Shown: positions 16,980-23,885 of the stretch, one piece after another
How the letters are laid out: every line of letters starts with the position of its first letter
Numbering within the stretch: position 1 is the stretch's first letter
Assembly: GCF_001468465.1 (NCBI RefSeq)
Contig: NZ_LNSA01000033.1
Span: 1-43,625, forward strand
Length of the DNA stretch: 43,625 bases
Direction of reading: 5' to 3'
Source: Sphingopyxis sp. H115
GTDB taxonomy: Bacteria > Pseudomonadota > Alphaproteobacteria > Sphingomonadales > Sphingomonadaceae
Translations under genes and position numbers: made by a program
Notes under the pieces: generated by a model
What the model saw: the letters and a program-made list of their open reading frames with translations, nothing else
Told to the model about the DNA's origin: nothing
Databases searched by the model: none

Positions 16980-18036
16980 GGACGGCGACGGACGGAGCGG
17001 CGGTCGATCCGCGCTCGACCAGGCCGCCCTGCACGCGCGTCGGTTCGGTCGGGCGCGGTGCGCCGCGCTGGGCCGCGATGATCAACTCGACCGCGCGCGA
17101 CGCGGTTTCGGCGACCGGCTGGTCGACCGCGGTCAGCGCGGGCTGGGTAAAGCGCACGATCGGGGTGTTGTCGAAACTGACGATCGACAATTGGCCCGGC
17201 ACGTCGAAACCCAGGTCGCGCGCGACCTCGAGCGTCGCCAATGCCATCTGGTCGCTGCTCGCGATGATCGCGGTCGGCGGATTGGGACCGCAAAGCAAGT
17301 GCCGCGCCGCCGCGGCGCCCGACGCATAGGTGAAATCTCCCTCGGCCAGCAACCCGTCGGTGGCCAAGTCTGCCGCCGCCATTTCGGCTTCCCACCCGTC
17401 GATGCGCCAGCGGCTGAGGCTATATTCGGGCGACCCCGGGATGAAACCGATGCGCCGGTGCCCCAGATCGATCAGGTGCCGCGTCGCGCGGCGCGCCGAT
17501 CCCTCGTCGTCCATCGTCAGCGCGATTCCGGCCGCGCCGCCGCGCGAACCGATGCGCGCGAACGGGATTTTCTGCTGGTCGAGCAGGCCGACGATCAGCG
17601 GATTGTCCGAATGCGGCGGGGTCAGGATCACCCCGTCGGGCTGGAGCGCCGCGATCGCCGCGCGCAATTCGCGCTCGACATGGTCGTTGTGCGTGTCGAC
17701 CAGTTCGAAGATCATGCGATAGCCATATTCGGCGCATTTCAGCATCCCGCCGAGCAGCATCTGGTCGACCCAGTCGACGCCCTGCCGCCCCTGCCAGTCG
17801 GCGATCGTGCGTTCGCGGTCGTTGATCGCCAGGATCAGGTAGGAACGCGATCCGCTCATCCGCTGCGCGGCGATCGACGGGACGTAGCCCAATTTGTCGA
17901 TCGACGCTTGGACGCGCTCCTTCATTTCGGGGCGGACGTTGGGCTCGTTGTTGATGACACGGCTCACCGTCTGCAGCGACACGCCCGCGTCGGCTGCAAC
18001 ATGCTTGATCGTAACCGACTGCCGCCGCCGCCCCAT
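16972..18036 (-). CDS. LacI-family transcriptional regulator
   Basis: A 354-residue regulator. Residues about 8-28 form the helix-turn-helix (VTIKHVAADAGVSLQTVSRV) and the hinge helix includes YVPSIAAQRM. Residues 60-340 form the sugar-binding periplasmic-protein-like domain. The start overlaps the GH16 stop as TAATG, so it is translated with the enzymes it probably controls. The likely targets are the AACGTT-centred operators before the TBDR (26920-26951) and GH3 (15722-15735) genes. The effector is probably glucose or a beta-glucan oligosaccharide (inference). Confidence 0.93.
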   Translation of the reverse strand: MGRRRQSVTIKHVAADAGVSLQTVSRVINNEPNVRPEMKERVQASIDKLGYVPSIAAQRMSGSRSYLILAINDRERTIADWQGRQGVDWVDQMLLGGMLKCAEYGYRMIFELVDTHNDHVERELRAAIAALQPDGVILTPPHSDNPLIVGLLDQQKIPFARIGSRGGAAGIALTMDDEGSARRATRHLIDLGHRRIGFIPGSPEYSLSRWRIDGWEAEMAAADLATDGLLAEGDFTYASGAAAARHLLCGPNPPTAIIASSDQMALATLEVARDLGFDVPGQLSIVSFDNTPIVRFTQPALTAVDQPVAETASRAVELIIAAQRGAPRPTEPTRVQGGLVERGSTAAPSVAVHG

Positions 18037-18980
18037 TATTCGCCTTGATCCCCCCTATTGCCGCAATCGCTAACGGCATTGCCGTCACATTGCCAGACGC
18101 GAACCCAGTCTATTTCCATGTTTTTGGGATAGCCGCTTTCATCGACTCCCTTCGTCCCGCGCCCCTCGGCGAGCCCGCCGCCGACCGCGAGGTTCAGGAT
18201 CAGGTGAAAGGGACGGTCGAACGGCGCGGCGGGATCGCCCGATCCGCTTGTCGACCATTCGCTCGCGACGCGCGTCGCATAGGGCTTGCCTTCGACCGTC
18301 CAGACAATCTTTCCCTTTTCCCAGATGATGCCGAAGATGTGAAAGCCGTCGAGCGGGGCGGGAAGCGTGGTCTCGTCGCCCTTATGCAGGTTGTCCGGCC
18401 ATTGCCCGCCGAAATGCAATGTTCCGAGGATGCGATTCTCGACCCCACCGGCGCATTCGTCGCACCGCACGCCAAGGTTCACCGCCTCCAATATGTCGAT
18501 CTCCCCTGACGCCGCCCAGCTGCCGTAATGACTGGTCTCGGGCAGCATCCAGATCGCGGGCCACGTCCCCTGCCCCTGCGGCAGTTTCGCGCGCACCTCG
18601 ATCTTGCCATAGGTCCACGCCGCCTTGCCACGCGTGACAATCCGCGCCGAGGTAAAGGGCTTCGTCGCCTCTGTCACCGCCTTTTCGGGGTCGCCGCGCT
18701 GCGACAACGGGAAGGCGGGCCCGGTCATCGCCTCCTTGCGCGCGGTGATGATCAGCTTGCCGTCCCTCAGCGCCGCATTGGCGGGCCGGTCGGTATAGCA
18801 TTGGCGTTCATTGTTGCCGCCGCCCCAGCAATCGACGTCGAAATCCCATTTACCGCGGTCGATCGCGCTCCCGTCGAACTCGTCCGACCAGACGAGCCGC
18901 CAGCCGTCGCCGGCTGGCTCGTGCGCCGCCGCAGCGGCGACCGGCGCGGCGGCCAGCATCAGGCTCGCAGCAGCGCGCAT
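18036..18980 (-). CDS. Glycoside hydrolase family 16 endo-beta-glucanase (laminarinase-like)
   Basis: A 314-residue exported or lipoprotein-free secreted enzyme with a signal peptide (residues 1-19, Ala-rich). The GH16 core starts at WRLVWSDEFDG, and the catalytic motif is EIDILE with Glu160 (nucleophile), Asp162 and Glu165 (acid/base). The ExDxxE form, with the extra residue making a beta-bulge, is usual in 1,3- and 1,3-1,4-beta-glucanases rather than agarases or carrageenases. The ATG at 18980 overlaps the preceding flavoenzyme stop as TGATG. It should cut laminarin-like polymers outside the cytoplasm, feeding the GH3 enzyme. Exact linkage specificity is not proven. Confidence 0.93.
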   Translation of the reverse strand: MRAAASLMLAAAPVAAAAAHEPAGDGWRLVWSDEFDGSAIDRGKWDFDVDCWGGGNNERQCYTDRPANAALRDGKLIITARKEAMTGPAFPLSQRGDPEKAVTEATKPFTSARIVTRGKAAWTYGKIEVRAKLPQGQGTWPAIWMLPETSHYGSWAASGEIDILEAVNLGVRCDECAGGVENRILGTLHFGGQWPDNLHKGDETTLPAPLDGFHIFGIIWEKGKIVWTVEGKPYATRVASEWSTSGSGDPAAPFDRPFHLILNLAVGGGLAEGRGTKGVDESGYPKNMEIDWVRVWQCDGNAVSDCGNRGDQGE

Positions 18981-20479
18981 CAGGCGGCCTTTGGCTCCTC
19001 GGCGCCGCAATAGCGCGCGACATAGGCATGATGCTCGGGCAGCGTCGCGACCGTCTGCGCGATATTGTCGCGCAGCGTTTGGAACAATCGCTCGACCTCG
19101 TCGTCGCGCAGCTTGGCGGCGATCGGGTGATAGGTCTGCGGCTCGATCCCCTGCCCCATCATCACCTGCACCCAGCTATTCTCGGCGAACAGCTCCTCAT
19201 ATTTGCGGAACACGCGACCCGTTTCGCGGAACAGCTCGATCTTCTGCTGCAGCGTATCGGGGACCGGCATGGTCGCGACATGGCGCCAGAAGGGGCTGTC
19301 GCGGCGGTTCGTCGCCTTATAGTGCAGCACGACGAAATCGCGGATCTGCTCGATGTCCAGCCGCTGCTGGTCGTTGAACTCCTGCGCATCGCGCTCGCTG
19401 ACGCGTCCGTTCGGCATCAGGCGGATGAAACGCAGCACCGCCCGCTGGATCAGATGCACCGTCGTCGCCTCGAGCGGCTCGACAAACCCGCCCGCAAGGC
19501 CGACCGCGACGCAATTGCGATACCATTGCTTGCGCCGCACGCCGCCCTTGAACTTGATGTCGAACGGTTCGATCAGCGGCTCGCCGACGCTGCTCATCAA
19601 CCGGTCATACGCTTCGTCGCGCGACAGGTAACCGCTGGTATAAACGATCCCGGCGCCCATGCGGTGCTGCAGCGGGATGCGCCATTGCCAACCCGCGTCG
19701 TGCGCGATCGCCTGCGTATAGGGCATCGGCGGGCCCAGATGTTTCGACTGCACCGCGATCGCGCTGTCGTTGGGCAGCCAGTGACTCCAATCCTCGAACC
19801 CCGCGTGCAGCGCCCCGTCGATCAGCAGGCCGCGAAAGCCCGTGCAATCGACGAACATGTCGCCCTCGACCCGCCGCTCGCCATCGAGGTGCAGCGCGGC
19901 GATATCGCCCGTCTCGCTGTCGAGCTCGACGCGCGTGATCTTGCCCTCGACGCGCGTGCAGCCGTCGGCCTCGGCCAGCTTGCGCAGATAGCGGCCATAG
20001 AGCGTCGCATCGACGTGATAGGCGTAATTCATCCGGTCTTCGGGCAGATGCGCGAACTTGCCCTGCATTCCTGCAACGAGCTCCAGGCAATAATCCTCAT
20101 AAGGCTGTTCGTGCCCGCGCTCGCGCGCGTTGAGCCAGAAATGCTGGAAGCCCGCCGACCAGTGATCCTTGCCCGACAAACCGAAGCTGTGAAAATAGCT
20201 GTCGCCGTCGTGCTTCCAATTGTCGAACAGGATGCCGAGCTTGAAGGTCGCCTGCGTCGCGCGCATGAATTCGGGTTCGGGGATGCCGAGGATGCGGTTG
20301 AAATTGACCAGCGGCGGGATCGTCGATTCCCCGACGCCGATCGTCCCGATCGCCTCGGACTCGACCAACGTCAGATCGACCGTGTGCCCCATCGTGCGCG
20401 CGATCGCCGCCGCCATCATCCATCCGGCGGTGCCCCCGCCCGCAATGACGACGCGCTGCACCGGTTTCCTGTCGCTCAT
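18980..20479 (-). CDS. Flavin-dependent tryptophan-halogenase-like protein 2
   Basis: A 499-residue FAD-dependent enzyme of the tryptophan halogenase family. It has the dinucleotide-binding GGGTAGW (14-20), the catalytic lysine Lys80 in TFKLGI, the halogenase signature WQWRIP (264-269, full WxWxIP) and Glu337 in FVEPLEATT, matching the second catalytic residue of PrnA/RebH. All key residues for hypohalous-acid chemistry are therefore present. The gene is coupled to the cupin gene upstream (ATGA) and GH16 downstream (TGATG). No tryptophan-derived product genes are nearby; such homologues are common beside TBDRs in sphingomonads, Caulobacter and xanthomonads, where their natural substrate is unknown. 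Confidence 0.92.
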   Translation of the reverse strand: MSDRKPVQRVVIAGGGTAGWMMAAAIARTMGHTVDLTLVESEAIGTIGVGESTIPPLVNFNRILGIPEPEFMRATQATFKLGILFDNWKHDGDSYFHSFGLSGKDHWSAGFQHFWLNARERGHEQPYEDYCLELVAGMQGKFAHLPEDRMNYAYHVDATLYGRYLRKLAEADGCTRVEGKITRVELDSETGDIAALHLDGERRVEGDMFVDCTGFRGLLIDGALHAGFEDWSHWLPNDSAIAVQSKHLGPPMPYTQAIAHDAGWQWRIPLQHRMGAGIVYTSGYLSRDEAYDRLMSSVGEPLIEPFDIKFKGGVRRKQWYRNCVAVGLAGGFVEPLEATTVHLIQRAVLRFIRLMPNGRVSERDAQEFNDQQRLDIEQIRDFVVLHYKATNRRDSPFWRHVATMPVPDTLQQKIELFRETGRVFRKYEELFAENSWVQVMMGQGIEPQTYHPIAAKLRDDEVERLFQTLRDNIAQTVATLPEHHAYVARYCGAEEPKAA

Positions 20480-21507
20480 TTACTCAAGGCCCTCAGCAAG
20501 AAGGCGCGCAGCCGCCCCGCCGTCTCGGACGTAAGCGGGGCAAGGATGCTGCGCGCGGTTTCGGGAATATGGTCGGTGACGCTCGCGTCATTGTCGAAGA
20601 CATAATGGTCGAACTGCTCGCGCCAGATCGCCTTGTCCTCGGCCGGCAGGTCGCGGATCGCGAGGATCGCATGGTTGAGCGCCGCCTGCGGCTGGCCCAG
20701 CCATGCGGGGGTCCGCCGCCACCAATAGTTCACCAAGATGTTGAAGTCGGCGAGCCCCTCGACATGGTGCCACCACATCGACGGGATGAAGATCGCGTCG
20801 CCGGGCTCAAGCTCGACGGTCAGCGCCTCGGCCATCGCTTCGACGAAACGTGGGTGCGCGGCCAGGTCGGGCGCGTCGAAATCGACCATGCTGACGACGC
20901 GGCCCGCTGGCGTGTTGTCGATCGGCCCCAGATAGAGGTTGCGGAACGCGCCCGGGGGGAAAAGCGTGAAGCGGCGGCGCCCGACGGCGCAGCAGGCCAG
21001 ATTGTCGGGAAAATCATTGTGCGCCGCGATCTTGGTGCGCGTGCCGATCCAAATGCTCTTGAGGGGATCGCGGTCGCCAAGGTCGACGGCGTTTTCCTCG
21101 TCGAGCCCGTCGAAATGTGATGGAATATCGATCGACGCCAGATAGACGGTGCGCGCCTCACCCCGCGCTTCGGCGGTGTCGATGCCACCCAGGATATCGG
21201 CGAGCCTGCCCGTCCCGACCCGGAAATTCATTTGCATTTCGTCATCGTAGAACAGCCGCCCGTCGTGCCCCGGCGGGCCGATCGACACTTTGAACGGGCG
21301 ATCGCGCGCATGGTCGAGCAGATAGCGCCGTGCATCGCGCGCCGAGCGTTTGCCCGCCGCGACGAGCGGCCAGTCGGCGACGAGGCCGCGCAGGACAAAG
21401 GGTTCGCGCGCGCCTTCCAGCAACGCGCCCGGCCCCGCCCCCTTATCCCATGACCGCTCGGGCACCCGCGCGAGCCGGTCGGTGAAGGCGCCGCCCTGCT
21501 CAGCCAC
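20476..21507 (-). CDS. Cupin_8/JmjC-like protein, putative Fe(II)/2-oxoglutarate oxygenase
   Basis: A 343-residue protein of the cupin-like (JmjC) family. An Fe(II) triad can be read as His163 and Asp165 in AAHNDFPDN and His247 in PSMWWHHV. The GRRRFTLFPP segment is typical of the fold. It begins with GTG at 21507, 8 bases inside the SapC gene (GTGGCTGA), with GAGG seven bases upstream. An intact triad suggests a hydroxylase acting on a protein or small molecule. It is a constant companion of SapC and halogenase-like genes next to carbohydrate TBDRs; its substrate is unknown. Confidence 0.88.
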   Translation of the reverse strand: MAEQGGAFTDRLARVPERSWDKGAGPGALLEGAREPFVLRGLVADWPLVAAGKRSARDARRYLLDHARDRPFKVSIGPPGHDGRLFYDDEMQMNFRVGTGRLADILGGIDTAEARGEARTVYLASIDIPSHFDGLDEENAVDLGDRDPLKSIWIGTRTKIAAHNDFPDNLACCAVGRRRFTLFPPGAFRNLYLGPIDNTPAGRVVSMVDFDAPDLAAHPRFVEAMAEALTVELEPGDAIFIPSMWWHHVEGLADFNILVNYWWRRTPAWLGQPQAALNHAILAIRDLPAEDKAIWREQFDHYVFDNDASVTDHIPETARSILAPLTSETAGRLRAFLLRALSK

Positions 21508-22219
21508 CGCCCGACCTCAGATTCTTGCGTGCGACGAGCGCCGACAATTGCGACAACGAGGCGAGCGCCATGAAGATCGGCATCAGATGACCGTCGGCGT
21601 GGAGCGCGCCGAGCGCTTCGCCGTCCAGCCCGCGCAGCTTCGCCTCGTCGATGATATGAAAGCCGACGAGCGAGTTGATCGAGCCATCGTCGAGCGTGAC
21701 CTCGAGGCTGAAGGGTTCGAGCAATTCATAGGCATCGAGCGCGTCGAAAAAGCCCTTGCTCGCGCGATACCCCTCGTCGAGATCGCCAAGGCGCTCGGCA
21801 ATCTGGTCGAGATAAGGCGTCGGCGCGCCGTCGGTATCGAACAGGCGAATGCCCTCGCCGTCCGTCGCGATGCGCGGATGGGCGAGGTCGACATGCACCT
21901 GTCCCGGACCGTCGCCGGTCGCCGGACGGCCGATCAGGAAGGGCTGGATCGCGAGCGACAGCGGCCGATAGCGCGCATCCCAGCGATCGCCGTTGAGGAA
22001 GAGATTTTCGCCCGATTCAAAGCCGAGCAAGGCGACCGCGATGAACGCGTTGCGGTCGACCTCGCGCCGGAACAGGATCGGGAAATGCCCCTGGACGTTG
22101 CGAAACTCGTTCGGCACGGTCAGCGTCGCCATCACCCCGTCGCCCAGGTTCGCGCCCGCCTCCGCCCGCACCCGCAGCTCGCGATGGGCCCGATTGTCGA
22201 GTACGGCGTGCTGGGTCAT
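21500..22219 (-). CDS. SapC family protein
   Basis: A 239-residue protein that matches the SapC family (PF07277) in its NEFRNVQGHFPILFRR start region, the FLNGDRWDARYRPLSLAIQPF segment and the FLIG, HVDLAHPRI parts. The family is named after a Campylobacter S-layer locus gene, but its biochemical role is unknown. The ATG at 22219 has AGGAAG nine bases upstream; the open frame continues further upstream but that part overlaps the preceding gene. There is no clear signal peptide. It sits between the two flavoenzyme/cupin genes, so it probably belongs to one functional module with them. Confidence 0.9.
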   Translation of the reverse strand: MTQHAVLDNRAHRELRVRAEAGANLGDGVMATLTVPNEFRNVQGHFPILFRREVDRNAFIAVALLGFESGENLFLNGDRWDARYRPLSLAIQPFLIGRPATGDGPGQVHVDLAHPRIATDGEGIRLFDTDGAPTPYLDQIAERLGDLDEGYRASKGFFDALDAYELLEPFSLEVTLDDGSINSLVGFHIIDEAKLRGLDGEALGALHADGHLMPIFMALASLSQLSALVARKNLRSGGG

Positions 22220-22233
22220 TCGTCTCATTCTTC

Positions 22234-23781
22234 CTATTCGGCCGCAACGCGATCGGCGGCGAGTGTGTCGAGATAAGCGCGGTTGGTCGGCAATCCCGCG
22301 GCCAGCGTGCGCGCACGCTGCCGCATCTCGGCGAGCGCCGACAGCGCGCGGTCGCTTGCGGGCCAGCCGGCGGGGGCGGGAAAGCCCATGCCATAGAGGA
22401 TATATTGGTGGCTTTCGGCCGAGAAAATCTCGTCGACATAGGGGAAATCCGACGAAGATGGCGGCTGGTCGCGCCACAAGGTCAGCAATTCGACCAGATG
22501 CGGCGGGATATGATCGGGGTCGCGGTGCGCACGCCAATAAGGCTCGTCGCGGCGGCTGAGCACATAATGAAGCTTCAGAAACTCGACGATCCGGTCCCAG
22601 CGATAGCGGAACAGCCTGTTGAAGCGCGCCGCATGAATGTCCATCGCGGCACGGTCGGCCGGGAAATTGTCGGTGAGCGCGCGCATCGACAATTCGATCA
22701 GCACGATCGCGGAGGCTTCGAGCGGCTCGATGAACCCCGCCGCGAGGCCGATCGAAAGACAGTTTTTCTCCCAGAAGCGGGCGCGATGGCCGGTACGGAA
22801 GCTGATATGCTTGAGCGGCACCCCGAACGCCCCCTCTTCGGGGATCGCGCCGGGCAATTCGCGCGCGATATAGTCGCGCAGGATCGCTTCCGCGCGCTCG
22901 GTGTCCATAAAACGGCTCGAATAGACGCAGCCGATGCCGCGCCGCGACGGCAGCCCGATATCCCATATCCAGCCCGCCTCGTGCGCGGTCGCGATCGTCT
23001 GCGACGCGATCGGGCTGCCCGGCGGCACTGGCACCTGCGAGGCGATCGCGCGGTCGTTAAAGGCGTGGTCGCCGCGGTCGATCCACTCGACGCCGAGTTC
23101 GCCGTCGATCAACAGCCCCTTGAAGCCGGTGCAGTCGATGAACAGGTCACCCGCAATCGCGTCCCCGTCGGCGATGATCACGGCGGCGATGTCGCCATTT
23201 GCCGCACGCCGCGTGGCGGTGACGCGGGCCCGGATATGTTCGACGCCCAAAGCCTGCGTCGCGTGCGCCGACAACAGCGCCGCGAATTTCTCCGCGGCGA
23301 AATGATAGGCGTAGTTGGCCGCGCCCTGATAGTCCGGCATCGTCCGCTGCCGCGGCGCAAGATGATCCATGCACACCGCCGCCTGCGCGCTCATCGCCGC
23401 AGCGAAAGACTGGCCGGGGGCCGAGGCCTGCCACGCCGCGAGCAATTCGCCCGTCGGGATCGGTGGCGGCGTGGTGAAGGGATGGAGATAGCTATCCCCC
23501 GCCGATCCATCGACCCAGCCGTCGAAGCGGGAGGCCTGCTTGAACGCCCCGTCGCAAGCGGCGAGAAACGCGCCCTCGTCGAGCCCAATCGTGTGGAGCG
23601 TGGCACGCATCGTCGGCCAGGTGCCTTCGCCGACGCCGACGATCGCGACGTCGGGCGCCTCGACCACCGTCACCGACAGCGGCGCCGCCTTCGCCCGCCG
23701 CGACGTCGCGAGCAACGAGGCCGCCAGCCAGCCGGCGGTGCCGCCGCCCACGATGACAACCCTCTCGATCGCGCTATTCAT
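22234..23781 (-). CDS. Flavin-dependent tryptophan-halogenase-like protein 1
   Basis: A 515-residue FAD enzyme of the tryptophan halogenase family. It keeps GGGTAGW (12-18), Lys81 in GAFKQASRF and Glu355 in FIEPLEAS. The signature WxWxIP is changed to WIWDIG (271-276), losing the proline and with an acidic residue before Ile. This may alter flavin-to-substrate communication or mark a different activity. It is the first gene after the TBDR, 104 bases away with a terminator-like hairpin between, and 14 bases before SapC. Low similarity to the second flavoenzyme of this operon shows they are old paralogues, not a recent duplication. Confidence 0.9.
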   Translation of the reverse strand: MNSAIERVVIVGGGTAGWLAASLLATSRRAKAAPLSVTVVEAPDVAIVGVGEGTWPTMRATLHTIGLDEGAFLAACDGAFKQASRFDGWVDGSAGDSYLHPFTTPPPIPTGELLAAWQASAPGQSFAAAMSAQAAVCMDHLAPRQRTMPDYQGAANYAYHFAAEKFAALLSAHATQALGVEHIRARVTATRRAANGDIAAVIIADGDAIAGDLFIDCTGFKGLLIDGELGVEWIDRGDHAFNDRAIASQVPVPPGSPIASQTIATAHEAGWIWDIGLPSRRGIGCVYSSRFMDTERAEAILRDYIARELPGAIPEEGAFGVPLKHISFRTGHRARFWEKNCLSIGLAAGFIEPLEASAIVLIELSMRALTDNFPADRAAMDIHAARFNRLFRYRWDRIVEFLKLHYVLSRRDEPYWRAHRDPDHIPPHLVELLTLWRDQPPSSSDFPYVDEIFSAESHQYILYGMGFPAPAGWPASDRALSALAEMRQRARTLAAGLPTNRAYLDTLAADRVAAE

Positions 23782-23820
23782 TATCGTCGATCCTAGGCCG
23801 TGAAACCGCCCTCGTCACGC

Positions 23821-23848
23821 AAAAGAGCCGCGCCCGGAAAGGCACGAC
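23821..23848 (-). terminator. Terminator-like hairpin between TBDR and flavoenzyme genes
   Basis: On the minus strand GTCGTGCC (23848-23841) pairs with GGCGCGGC (23834-23827), 8 pairs with two G-T wobbles and a short loop, followed directly by TCTTTT (23826-23821). It lies 38 bases after the TBDR stop and 40 bases before the next start. It is placed to terminate most transcripts after the receptor and let some read through. Confidence 0.6.
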
Positions 23849-23885
23849 CCCCTTGCCTGCGACCCGGCAGAAATGGCCCGCCGCT

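Noticed and set aside
22220..22966. Upstream extension of the SapC open frame to 488 codons
   Set aside because: The extra part overlaps the flavoenzyme gene out of frame, is Arg/Ala-rich and lacks homology; the SapC family begins near 22219.
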